From NCBI RefSeq assembly GCF_039542055.1, contig NZ_BAABHK010000009.1:385589-449588 (forward strand): a stretch of DNA of 64,000 nucleotides, in the 5' to 3' direction. The stretch comes from Actinoallomurus vinaceus. GTDB taxonomy: Bacteria > Actinomycetota > Actinomycetes > Streptosporangiales > Streptosporangiaceae. Positions 16,627 to 24,432 of the stretch are shown in pieces. Position 1 is the first letter of the stretch. Each line of letters begins with the position of its first letter. Below the pieces are notes generated by a model. The model had not been told where the DNA came from. It did not search any database and saw only the letters and a list, made by a program, of their open reading frames with translations. A program made the position numbers and the translations under genes.

Positions 16627-16937
16627 GGCCTTCAGCCTCCCAGTGTGCGGGGTCCGCTCGACGCCGCGAGCGCACCGGTACGGTGGCGCGGCGAGCCATC
16701 TCGCGGTCGCGATCCATGCGCCGCCTCCGGCAGGGCTCTCGCGCACCCGCCGGTCGTCGCATTCGGTCGCGCCTTCGCGCGGGAGGGACCAGCCGTCAAA
16801 TTCTTCCTCAGGAGTGACCGGGTATGGGGTCGCGCTCTGCAGCGACCGGTCACAGTTCGCCACGCAGTGTAGCTGGCTGGGGCCGAATTCAAAAGCCCCG
16901 CTGTAGTCGTCAACGCCGCCGCGTACGATTTCATTTC

Positions 16938-17582
16938 ATGGTTTCGGCCGGAACGACGCCTCAATCCCGGTCGGTCGAGCTGTACGGCCTGCTGGCGTGC
17001 GTGCGGCTGACCGCGTTCGAGCAGCGTGCGGCGGACGCGGGGCGGGCGGCGTCGTACGAGGACACGGTGGTCCTCGCCGGCCTGGCGACCGGTGCCTTCG
17101 CGCAGTTCGAGCTGCTGCGGGACCGGCTCATCGAGGCGGGCGCCGATCCGTACGAGGCCATGCGGCCGTTCCAGGAGGCGATCACCGCGTTCCACGAGCG
17201 CACGCGTCCCGCCGACGCGATGGAGGCGCTGACCAAGGTGTACGTCGCCGACTCCGTCGTGGCCGACCTCTACCGCGAGGCCGTGGAGACGGCCGACTCC
17301 GCGACGCGGACGGTGGTCCGCGAGTCACTGGCCGATTCCGGCCATGCCGAGCTCCTGCGAGAGCGCCTGCGCGCCGCGGCGGAGAACGATCCGCGGCTGG
17401 CGTCCCGGCTGGGGCTGTGGGCCCGGAGGCTCGTGGGCGAGGCGCTCAGCCAGGCTCACGCGCTCGCGGAGGGGCACCCCGCGGTGGGCGCGCTCTTCGG
17501 CGAGGAGGACGTCGCGACGATGTTCGGCCGGATCGTCGACCGGCATCAGGCCCGGATGTGGGCGATCAACCTGCGCGACTGA
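16938..17582 (+). CDS. ferritin-like (MiaE_2-type) protein
   Basis: 214 residues from the ATG at 16938. It is all-helical, with repeated Glu-rich helices typical of the actinobacterial ferritin-fold family related to the tRNA hydroxylase MiaE: SVELYGLLACVRLTAFEQRAAD, VVLAGLATGAFAQFELLRDRL, LTKVYVADSVVADLYREAVE and a C-terminal VATMFGRIVDRHQARMWAI. A di-iron site is plausible but I cannot assign all ligands by eye. It is cytosolic. A TACGAT hexamer a few bases before the start suggests a nearly leaderless transcript. Its divergent partner is the DEAD-box helicase, a recurrent arrangement that hints at an RNA-related role. Confidence 0.8.
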   Translation: MVSAGTTPQSRSVELYGLLACVRLTAFEQRAADAGRAASYEDTVVLAGLATGAFAQFELLRDRLIEAGADPYEAMRPFQEAITAFHERTRPADAMEALTKVYVADSVVADLYREAVETADSATRTVVRESLADSGHAELLRERLRAAAENDPRLASRLGLWARRLVGEALSQAHALAEGHPAVGALFGEEDVATMFGRIVDRHQARMWAINLRD

Positions 17583-17619
17583 CCGCCGATCCGGTCACCG
17601 TGCGTGACCGGCGCCGGGG

Positions 17620-17840
17620 CTCGGTCGCCTGTTCACGGAGCGGCACCCGGCGTCGCTTGTTCGCGGGTGGGGTTCGGTGCGGAGCGTCGCGCGTTCGCGA
17701 GACGGCCCCGGCGCCGCGCGTCGCTCGTTCGTGGGCGGGATCCGGTGTCGGGCGCCGCCTGTTCGCGGGGCGGGGTCGGGCGCCACACGTCGCGCGTTCG
17801 CGAGACGGCGTCGGCGTCGCGGCGTTGCTTCGCGGATCGG
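17620..17840. repeat. degenerate ~34-bp tandem repeats in a 340-bp gene-free gap
   Basis: The core GTCGC--GTTCGCG recurs with starts near 17624, 17652, 17686, 17720, 17754 and 17789, a period of 28-35 bp, with GACGGC or GGGCGG between copies. A 102-codon open frame runs through it, but is repeat-driven with no recognisable product. The gap 17583-17922 otherwise holds only the ribosome site of the following kinase. Confidence 0.7.
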
Positions 17841-17922
17841 TTGATGGAGCCGACCGCGTGGCGTTGCTTCCAGTCACGCTGTGTCTCCAGTACCTTCCCC
17901 CTCCTGACATAGGAGGACGAAT

Positions 17923-19830
17923 TTGGGCGACTGGGCGCTTCCCGGCTATACGGAAGTGCGTGAGCTGGGGGAAGGCGGCTTCGGCCGTGTGGTGCTCGCG
18001 CGACACGAGGCCTCCGGGACTCACGTCGCGGTGAAGTACCTGACCGCGAACCTCCTCTCCGATCAGCGATTCCTCACCGGCTTCCGGGCCGAGGCACAGA
18101 TACTCCGGCACCTGGACAGCCCGTACGTCGCGCGGCTGTACGACTTCGTCGAGTCCCCGCAGGGCGCGGCGATCGTGATGGAGGCGGTCGGCGGGGTCTC
18201 GCTGCGAGCGCTCCTGGAGGAGCACGGTCCGTTCGAGCCCGAGGTGGCCCTGACGGTGCTCAAAGGCTCCCTCCTCGGGCTGGGCGCGGCCCACGAGCGA
18301 GGCGTCGTCCACCGCGACTACAAGCCCCCGAACGTCCTCGTGCGCGACGACGGCCAGAGCAAACTGATCGATTTCGGGATCGCCCTGCGCTCCGGGGCGG
18401 TCGGCGACATCCTCGGCACGCCGCCGTACATGGCGCCCGAGCAGTGGCAGAGCGCACCCGCGACCCCCGCCACCGACGTGTACGCGGCGACGTGCGTCTT
18501 CTTCGAGTGCGTCACCGGCCATACGCCGTTCCGCGGCGGTAGCACGGAGGCGTATCGCGCCCAGCACACCAACGCCCAGGTGCCCCTGAACGACCTTCCG
18601 GAGGCGGTGCGCGGGCTGGTCGCCCAGGGGATGGCCAAGCATCCGGCCGAGCGCCCGGCGGGCGCGGCGGCGCTCGTGACGGAGCTGGAGCGGGCGGCCA
18701 CGGCCGCGTACGGGTCCGAGTGGGAGTCCCACGGCCGGCGGCGCCTGGCCGAGGCGGCCGCCGGGCTGGCGGCGCTGGTCCCCTTCGCGGCGCTGCTTGC
18801 GAGCGGCTCGGGAGCACCGGCGGGCGGCGGTGCGATCGGCGGCGCGGCGGGCGGAAGCGGCGCGGGCGGTGCGGCCGGGGCGGGCGGAGGCGGTGCCGGG
18901 TCCACGGCCGGTGGGGGAGCGGCGGGTGCCGGCGGCGGCGCGGGTCACGCCACGGGCCTCCTCCAGGGCACGGGAAAGGCGCTGCTGTCGGGAACCGGGG
19001 CGAAGGTGGGCGTGGCGATCGCCGGCGCCGTCGTCGTCGGCTCGGCCGGGACCGCGGTCGTCGTCGCCTCGGGCGGGGGCCACCCGTCGGCGAGGCCGAC
19101 GCGTCCCGCGGCCGTCGTCCAGCCGATCCGTGTGAACGTGGCGACTTCGACGACGACGTTCCGCCAGGGCCGCACCATGATCACGCGGTACGCCCAGGTG
19201 AGCGGGCTGAAGAGCGCCGCCGTCCAGGCGAAGGTCAACAAGGCGCTGAGGACGCAGGTCGACCGTACCCTGGCCGATTTCAAGACGGCGTTCGTCATGT
19301 CGACGGGCCAGGCCGACAGCGCGCCGACCGGCACGCTTCAGTCGGCCGCCACGGTGCGGCTGGGCGGTCCGAAGCTGCTGTCGGTGAGCTACACCTTCGA
19401 GGACACCAGCGGCGCCAACCGCATGATCCCCGTGAGCTCCCAGTTCACGCTCGTGTTCGACCTGTCGACGGGCAAGGAGCTGGGGGTCGGCGACCTGCTG
19501 CTCCCCGCTGCGCGGACGAACGCCGGCGCGCGGGCCCTCGCCCGGATCATCGACCCGGGCGGGCACGGAAAGGTCTGCCTTCCCGGCGAGCCCCTCACCG
19601 GACACGATCTGGACGCCGCGCTGGAGGTCGCGCCGGCGACGACCGGCATCACGTTCACGATCCGCAACTGGATCGACCTCGGCTGTGCGCACGCGGACGT
19701 TGGCCGGGACTTCGACGTGCCGTACGCGAAGTTGGGAGCGTACGTCCGCCCGGAGATCGTGGCGGCCGCCAAGGCGTCGAAGCCCGGGACGGGAACGAAG
19801 ACGGCCGCGCCCACACCGACGCACTCCTGA
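17923..19830 (+). CDS. membrane Ser/Thr protein kinase with DUF3298-like exodomain
   Basis: 635 residues from a TTG start with AGGAGG seven bases upstream (17911-17916). Kinase motifs: GEGGFG at 16-21, Lys38, HRDYKPPN with Asp132 (Tyr and Pro replace the usual Leu and Ala/Ser), DFG at 150-152 and APEQW. After the kinase domain comes a Gly/Ala-rich low-complexity stretch (about 300-350), a membrane helix near 360-382, and an extracytoplasmic part with DUF3298/RsiV-like features (SVSYTFEDTSG, FTLVFDLSTGKELGVGDLL). The exodomain probably senses a cell-envelope cue. Repeats that include its own stop-codon region follow the gene. Confidence 0.88.
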   Translation: MGDWALPGYTEVRELGEGGFGRVVLARHEASGTHVAVKYLTANLLSDQRFLTGFRAEAQILRHLDSPYVARLYDFVESPQGAAIVMEAVGGVSLRALLEEHGPFEPEVALTVLKGSLLGLGAAHERGVVHRDYKPPNVLVRDDGQSKLIDFGIALRSGAVGDILGTPPYMAPEQWQSAPATPATDVYAATCVFFECVTGHTPFRGGSTEAYRAQHTNAQVPLNDLPEAVRGLVAQGMAKHPAERPAGAAALVTELERAATAAYGSEWESHGRRRLAEAAAGLAALVPFAALLASGSGAPAGGGAIGGAAGGSGAGGAAGAGGGGAGSTAGGGAAGAGGGAGHATGLLQGTGKALLSGTGAKVGVAIAGAVVVGSAGTAVVVASGGGHPSARPTRPAAVVQPIRVNVATSTTTFRQGRTMITRYAQVSGLKSAAVQAKVNKALRTQVDRTLADFKTAFVMSTGQADSAPTGTLQSAATVRLGGPKLLSVSYTFEDTSGANRMIPVSSQFTLVFDLSTGKELGVGDLLLPAARTNAGARALARIIDPGGHGKVCLPGEPLTGHDLDAALEVAPATTGITFTIRNWIDLGCAHADVGRDFDVPYAKLGAYVRPEIVAAAKASKPGTGTKTAAPTPTHS

Positions 19831-20026
19831 CCGTGCGACGAGGACGGCCGTGCCCAGGGACTCCTGACCGCGCGACGAGGTCCGCTGCCCATGAACTCCT
19901 GACCGCGCGTGGAGGACGGCCGTGTTCACACGCGCCTGGACGTACGACATGGAGGACGGCCGTGCTCACGTCCACCTGAGCGCGGCGTGGAGGGCGGCCG
20001 TGCTCACGCGCGCCTGGACGTACGAC
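19823..20026. repeat. degenerate 35-40-bp tandem repeats starting at the kinase stop codon
   Basis: ACTCCTGACCG, which contains the kinase TGA, begins at 19823, 19860 and 19895; GAGGACGGCCGTG-type cores follow near 19840, 19912, 19952 and 19989. GCGCCTGGACGTACGAC occurs twice (near 19932 and 20010). The array fills most of the gap before the GlsB-type gene. Confidence 0.75.
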
Positions 20027-20055
20027 GAGGCCCCCGCGGGGGAGCGGGGGCCTCG
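20026..20055. terminator. 12-bp perfect hairpin terminator
   Basis: CGAGGCCCCCGC (20026-20037) pairs exactly with GCGGGGGCCTCG (20044-20055) around six bases. It lies between the rightward kinase and the leftward GlsB-type gene and can serve both. Confidence 0.75.
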
Positions 20056-20105
20056 ATGGAGATGCGGTCGGCTGTGTTCGCCGAGGTCGGCTCGGAGCGG
20101 GTCGG

Positions 20106-20369
20106 TCAGGACACGCCGCGGCGCGAGCCCCAGCGGCCGCGTCCGCTGATCAGCGCCACGCCGGCGGCCGCCACCACGACCGAGATGATGAAGGCGATGA
20201 TGCTTCCCGCCCCGAGTGCGTTGGCGATGAGGCCGCCGATGAGCGCCCCGGCGATGCCGATCAGGATCGTGAGGGCGATGCCCATGGGGTTGCGGCCGGG
20301 TACGACCAGACGCGCGAGAGCCCCGATGATGGCGCCGATAATGATGAACCAGATTATTGTCATCAGCAT
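20106..20369 (-). CDS. GlsB/YeaQ/YmgE family small membrane protein
   Basis: 87 residues, almost entirely three membrane helices: MTIIWFIIIGAIIGALARLV, then PGRNPMGIALTILIGIAGALIGG and a final IIAFIISVVVAAAGVALIS with a basic C-terminus. GALARLVVPGRNP and the Gly-rich second helix are the family signature (transglycosylase-associated/GlsB). Such proteins are stress-induced in many bacteria; the molecular role is unclear. AGGAGG lies 11 bases before the first ATG; the second ATG two codons later is also possible. A perfect palindrome sits further upstream. Confidence 0.9.
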   Translation of the reverse strand: MLMTIIWFIIIGAIIGALARLVVPGRNPMGIALTILIGIAGALIGGLIANALGAGSIIAFIISVVVAAAGVALISGRGRWGSRRGVS

Positions 20370-20428
20370 TTCTCAGACCACCTCCTGCCGGATGGAGTCC
20401 GGCGCTTCGGATTCGCGCGGTCTGTATG

Positions 20429-20442
20429 CCCTCGATCGAGGG
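20429..20442. promoter_or_regulatory. 14-bp perfect palindrome upstream of the GlsB-type gene
   Basis: CCCTCGATCGAGGG is fully self-complementary, about 60 bp before the small membrane protein start and after the end of the DUF3107 gene. It could be an operator, or a small terminator for the upstream gene. Confidence 0.4.
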
Positions 20443-20488
20443 ACTCATTCCACTCTTTTTGGAAAGTCGGAACGAGCCCTTCGAACGA

Positions 20489-20716
20489 TCAGTAGGAGCC
20501 GAAGCCCACGCTCCGCGTCTCCGACTCGTCGATCTCCACATAGGCGAGCTTGGCCGCCGGCACGACGACCCGGGCGCCGTTCTTGCTGCGCAGCGTGAAG
20601 ACGCCGTCCTCCTCGGCGACCGCGTCGTTCACCGCGCGCTCCACCTCATCGGCGGACAGCGAGGTCTCGACGACCAGCTCCTTGGCCACCGACTGCACAC
20701 CGATTCGTACCTGCAC
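20489..20716 (-). CDS. DUF3107 family protein
   Basis: 75 residues from the GTG at 20714-20716, which has GGAGG seven bases upstream; longer frames add a non-conserved leader. The sequence VQVRIGVQSVAKELVVETSL, EVERAVNDAVAEEDGVFTLRSKNGARVVVPAAKLAYVEI and SVGFGS is the whole conserved actinobacterial family. It is a small acidic cytosolic protein of unknown function, usually next to a TetR regulator as here (the next gene upstream on the same strand). Confidence 0.92.
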   Translation of the reverse strand: MQVRIGVQSVAKELVVETSLSADEVERAVNDAVAEEDGVFTLRSKNGARVVVPAAKLAYVEIDESETRSVGFGSY

Positions 20717-20840
20717 GTTGTTTCCTCCGTCGGGGGGCGAGGCCACGACCGCCCGTGGCGTACGTCTGGACCGATCCGGCCCACCGGCACTATCGCACGG
20801 CCGGAGAAGAGCCGACGCCCCGCCCGGGGCGCCGGGGAGC

Positions 20841-21461
20841 TCAGGTGGTGCGGGGGAAACCGCCGATGCCGCGCCACTGCAGCCGCGCGATGAGGTGCTC
20901 GGCCTGCGCCTTGGGGATCGTGTCGCGCACCGACAGCCAGTACCGCGCGCTGACCTCGGCCATGCCGACGAGCCCGACCCCGAGTAGGTGGGCCTCGTCG
21001 CTGGAGACGCCGGTGTCCTCCTGGATGACCTGGGCGATCATCTCGGCGCACTGCTGGTTGGTGCGGTCCACGCGGGCGCGTACGGGGGCGACGTTGCGCA
21101 GGTCGGACTCGAAGACCAGGCGGTAGGCCTCGCCCTCGCCGGCCACGAAGTCGTAGAAGGCCTCGGTGGCCCGCTGGACCCGCACCTTGTTGTCCGGCGT
21201 GGAGGCCAGTGCCTCGCGCAGGCGCTGGACGAGCCCTTCGGCGTGCTCGTCGAGCAGCGCGAGGTACAGCTCGAGCTTGCCGGGGAAGTGCTGGTACAGC
21301 ACCGGCTTGCTGACGCCTGCCCGTTCGGCGATCTCGTCCATCGCGGCGGCGTGGTAGCCCTGCGCGACGAACACCTCCTGGGCGGCGCCCAGGAGCTGCC
21401 GGCGGCGGGCCAGCCGCGGGAGCCTCGTGCCCCGGGGGCGGGCGTCCGGGGTTGCGGTCAC
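20841..21461 (-). CDS. TetR family transcriptional regulator
   Basis: 206 residues from a GTG. The N-terminal helix-turn-helix covers roughly residues 18-64 (RRQLLGAAQEVFVAQGYHAAAMDEIAERAGVSKPVLYQHFPGKLELYLALL, given here only as a span and visible motif SKPVLYQHF). The C-terminal ligand domain includes AFYDFVAGEGEAYRLVFESDL. The family binds palindromic operators as dimers and is released by ligands. It lies upstream of DUF3107 on the same strand. The frequent co-occurrence of these two genes in actinobacteria suggests a conserved housekeeping role rather than drug resistance. Confidence 0.9.
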   Translation of the reverse strand: MTATPDARPRGTRLPRLARRRQLLGAAQEVFVAQGYHAAAMDEIAERAGVSKPVLYQHFPGKLELYLALLDEHAEGLVQRLREALASTPDNKVRVQRATEAFYDFVAGEGEAYRLVFESDLRNVAPVRARVDRTNQQCAEMIAQVIQEDTGVSSDEAHLLGVGLVGMAEVSARYWLSVRDTIPKAQAEHLIARLQWRGIGGFPRTT

Positions 21462-21662
21462 CTGAGTTCTCCGATCACCTGTCCGGGCGACGCCGGGGCG
21501 CCGCGCACGTTGAGGCCTACCATCCTACGACCGGGTAACGTCGGACCGGGGGAAAGCCGTCACCGGGTTCCACGGCGACGCCACGGGCCACCTCCGAGGC
21601 GGCGCCACCGCGTCTCTCCGGGGTCGTGCCGCCACCGGCTCCCCGGGCGGTCGTTCGCGCCG

Positions 21663-21842
21663 TCACCGGTAGTCGTCCTCGTCGAGCTCGACCTCGAACC
21701 CCTGCTCCGCGGCGTCGGCCTCGTCGACCTCGACCGGCAGCGTGGTGGGCCACCGGCGTTCGCCCTCCCGCAGCGCCACGTGCTGCTCGGCGGCGTCGGC
21801 CTCGGGAGCCTCGAGGCTCAGTTCGATCCCGTCTTCGGACAT
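21663..21842 (-). CDS. small acidic protein with a duplicated EADAAEQ motif
   Basis: 59 residues from the ATG at 21840-21842, preceded by GGGGGAAG. The sequence has two related halves: LEAPEADAAEQHVALREGERRWP and VDEADAAEQGFEVELDEDDYR. It is strongly acidic, lacks Cys and membrane segments, and is probably partly disordered. It begins 19 bases after the flavin oxidoreductase stop and is almost certainly co-transcribed with it. I recall similar short 'DA-EQ' proteins in actinobacteria but no assigned function. Confidence 0.65.
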   Translation of the reverse strand: MSEDGIELSLEAPEADAAEQHVALREGERRWPTTLPVEVDEADAAEQGFEVELDEDDYR

Positions 21843-21861
21843 GGTCTTCCCCCAATGAGTC

Positions 21862-23205
21862 TCACAACTGCTCGGCGAGCTCGCGCAGGACCGGTTCGAT
21901 GGCCTCACCGTACGTCGGGAAGGCGTGGACGACATCGGTCAGAATGCTCAGCGGTGTCTCGGCCCGGATGGCCAACGTGATCTCGCTCATCCACTCCTCG
22001 GCGTAGAGCCCGACGGCGGCGGCGCCCACGAGAACGCCCCGCGCCCGGTCGGCGTACAGCTCCACCCGGCCGCGGTCGTCGTCCTCGACGGCCGAGCGGG
22101 CGGTCCCGGCCAGGTCGTACCCCGCCGCGACGAGTTCCAGCCCACTCGCGGCCAGCGGGGAGACGCCCACGGCGTACACCGACGGCGTCGTGTAGACCGC
22201 GCGGGGGATCGCCCGGTAGTCCGCCTCCCGGCGCTTGCCGAGAACGTTCGAGACGACCACTCCGGCCTGGTAGTTGGCCGCGTGCGTGTAGGGCGCGACG
22301 CCGGTCACGTCGCCGGCCGCCCACACGGTCGTGCCGTCGCCGCCCGTCTCCTCGGTGGGGACGGCCTGGCAGGTGGCGTCGACGGCGATGCCGCGCTCCG
22401 GGTCGAACCGGACGCCGATCGTCTCCAGGCCGAGGTCGGCGACGCGCGGGCGGCGGCCCGCGGCGATGAGGATGCGGTCGGCGTCGATGTGGTTGCCGTC
22501 GGACAGCCGCAGCCGCAGGCCCGTCTCGGTGCGCTCCGCGTGCGTCGCCGCGACGCCGAGGCGCAGGTCGGCGCCCATCCGGCGGAGCGCGTCGGCGAGC
22601 ACGTCGCCGACGAACGGGGCCTCGGCCGCCAGCAGCCGCTCGGCCTGCTCGACGAGCGTGACCTGCGAGCCGAACGCGGCGTAGATCTGGCTGAGCTCGG
22701 AACCGACCGGGCCGCCGCCGAGCACCACGAGCCGGCGCGGGAGGTCCGGCCGGGTCAGCGCCTCGTCGCTGGTCCACGTGGGCACGTCGTCGATGCCCTC
22801 GACCGGGGGCCGCACCGGCTCGCTGCCGGTCGCCACCACGAGGTCGGTGTAGCCGTACTCGGCGCCGTCGACCTCGACCACACCGGGACGTACGACCCTG
22901 CCGCGGCCGCGTACGACGGTCACCCCGGCCTCGGCCATCTGCGCGGCGGTGGCCGCGTCGTCGAGATGACGGGTCACCTCGTCGCGCCGCGCGACCGCGT
23001 GCTCCCAGGTCTCGCCGAGCCGGGCCGAGTGCAGCAGCGTCTTGGAAGGCATGCACGCGAAGTAGGGGCACTCCCCGCCGACCAGGCGGCTCTCCACCAG
23101 CGCGACCGACCGGCCCGCCCGAGCCAGCGCGGCGGCGATGTTCTTGCCGGAGCCTCCGCCCAGCACAACGACGTCGTAGCGCCTGTCCTGCGCGTCGTCC
23201 GTCAC
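21862..23205 (-). CDS. FAD-dependent pyridine nucleotide-disulfide oxidoreductase
   Basis: 447 residues from a GTG with AAGGA eight bases upstream. The FAD motif VVVLGGGSGKNIAAALARAG opens the protein, followed by the redox disulfide GGECPYFACMPSK, the NAD(P) motif LVVLGGGPVGSELSQIYAAFG, the second FAD motif VWAAGDVTGVAPYTHAA, and a C-terminal dimerisation domain. In lipoamide dehydrogenase and mercuric reductase the C-terminal HxHPT-E pair protonates the active thiolate; here the region reads VVHAFPTYGEA, so the catalytic His is Phe. The substrate is unknown. The small acidic protein gene follows immediately. Confidence 0.87.
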   Translation of the reverse strand: MTDDAQDRRYDVVVLGGGSGKNIAAALARAGRSVALVESRLVGGECPYFACMPSKTLLHSARLGETWEHAVARRDEVTRHLDDAATAAQMAEAGVTVVRGRGRVVRPGVVEVDGAEYGYTDLVVATGSEPVRPPVEGIDDVPTWTSDEALTRPDLPRRLVVLGGGPVGSELSQIYAAFGSQVTLVEQAERLLAAEAPFVGDVLADALRRMGADLRLGVAATHAERTETGLRLRLSDGNHIDADRILIAAGRRPRVADLGLETIGVRFDPERGIAVDATCQAVPTEETGGDGTTVWAAGDVTGVAPYTHAANYQAGVVVSNVLGKRREADYRAIPRAVYTTPSVYAVGVSPLAASGLELVAAGYDLAGTARSAVEDDDRGRVELYADRARGVLVGAAAVGLYAEEWMSEITLAIRAETPLSILTDVVHAFPTYGEAIEPVLRELAEQL

Positions 23206-23354
23206 CTGATCATCCTTCCCATTCCACGCGGCATGCGCGTGTCACCATCCACCGGCGTCCACGGCTTTCCGGTGCCGTGGCCACCGCCCCACGATTGTGG
23301 ACCCTCCGACCAATGGTGACGCACCGGGCACCTTCGTGTACGCACCATGAAGGT

Positions 23355-24251
23355 TCACCGCAGCTTTTGACGAAGCGTCAACAGCGGTTCGAGCAGGTCG
23401 CCGTGCCGGTCGGCCCGCTCGAGCACGTCATCGGGTCCGAACCGCAGCTCCGCGTCGGACTCGACCTCGTCCCACGTCACCGGCGTGGAGACGGAGGGCT
23501 CCTCGGCGGCTCGCAAAGAGTACGGCGCGACCGTGGTCTTGTGCCGGTTGTTCTGGCTCCAGTCGACGAAGACCTTGCCGGATCGAAGCCTCTTCTCCAT
23601 CCGGCTGACGACGAGGCGCGGACGCTCCTTCTCGAGCCTGCGAGCCGCCTCCCTGGCGTACGCCGAGGTACGCGCGTCGGAGGTCTCCTCGATCGGCACG
23701 TACAGGTGCAGGCCCTTCTTGCCGCTCGTCTTCGGGAACGACCGCAGCCCGTCGGAGTCGAGGAGGTCGCGCAGCAGGCAGGCGACCTCGCGCGCCTCGT
23801 CGACGCCGGCCGGCGGGCCGGGATCGAGGTCGAAGACCAGAAGGTCCGGCTCGTGCGCGCCGCCGCGCGGGCCGACCCGCCACTGCGGGACGTGCAGTTC
23901 CAGGGCGGCCAGGTTCGCGCACCAGACCAGGGCGGGGAGGCCGTCGATGACCACGAAGTTCACCGCCTCACGGCTCCCGCCGGGCGTCGGCAGGCGGGCC
24001 GTGCGGACCCAGTCGGGGGTGTGCGAGGGCGCGTTCTTCTCGAAGAACGCCTGGCCCTTCACGCCGTCGGGGTAGCGCAGCCGGGTCGCCGGCCGGTCCT
24101 TCAGGTGAGGCAGGATGACCGGCCCGATCCGGGCGTAATAGTCGATGACCTCCCCCTTCGTGAAGCCATGCCGGGGGTAGAGGACCTTGTCGAGGTTGGA
24201 CAGCGTCAGCCGCACGCCGTCGACCTGGACGCTCGTCTTCGTGCCGCTCAC
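23355..24251 (-). CDS. ligD: LigD-type primase-polymerase (non-homologous end joining)
   Basis: 298 residues from the GTG at 24249-24251, with GAGGAG five bases upstream; the longer frame is repeat sequence. It matches the LigD polymerase domain (archaeo-eukaryotic primase fold): LTLSNLDKVLYP, FFEKNAPSHTPDWV, VNFVVIDGLPALVWCANLAALELH, metal-binding LLVFDLDPGP, SFPKTSGKKGLHLYVP and FVDWSQNN. It fills or extends broken DNA ends, favouring ribonucleotides. The ligase domain is encoded by the separate gene upstream and Ku diverges beyond that; there is no 3'-phosphoesterase domain in the window. Confidence 0.93.
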   Translation of the reverse strand: MSGTKTSVQVDGVRLTLSNLDKVLYPRHGFTKGEVIDYYARIGPVILPHLKDRPATRLRYPDGVKGQAFFEKNAPSHTPDWVRTARLPTPGGSREAVNFVVIDGLPALVWCANLAALELHVPQWRVGPRGGAHEPDLLVFDLDPGPPAGVDEAREVACLLRDLLDSDGLRSFPKTSGKKGLHLYVPIEETSDARTSAYAREAARRLEKERPRLVVSRMEKRLRSGKVFVDWSQNNRHKTTVAPYSLRAAEEPSVSTPVTWDEVESDAELRFGPDDVLERADRHGDLLEPLLTLRQKLR

Positions 24252-24285
24252 CAGCTCTCCTCGGGGCTCGCCGCGCAGCCTGTGT

Positions 24286-24359
24286 CCCGACCAACCAACC
24301 CCGACCGACCTCCCGGCTCTTTCCCGACCAACCGGCCCCGACCGACCTCCCGGCTCGTT
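24286..24359. repeat. two 37-bp tandem copies upstream of the LigD polymerase gene
   Basis: 24286-24322 and 24323-24359 agree at 34 of 37 positions; each begins CCCGACCAACC and ends near CTCCCGGCTC. They occupy the gap between the ligase stop and the polymerase start. Read on the coding strand they precede the GAGGAG site. Confidence 0.85.
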
Positions 24360-24432
24360 CAGGGGCGACCTCCCCGACATCGTGGGTTTCAACCACGCCT
24401 CGGCGTGCGGCCGGTCTCCCGCGGATCTCTTC

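Noticed and set aside
17566..19950. A 794-codon minus-strand frame opposite the second kinase
   Set aside because: Composition is Arg/Gly-rich with no family motif, whereas the plus strand encodes a complete kinase with signature residues.
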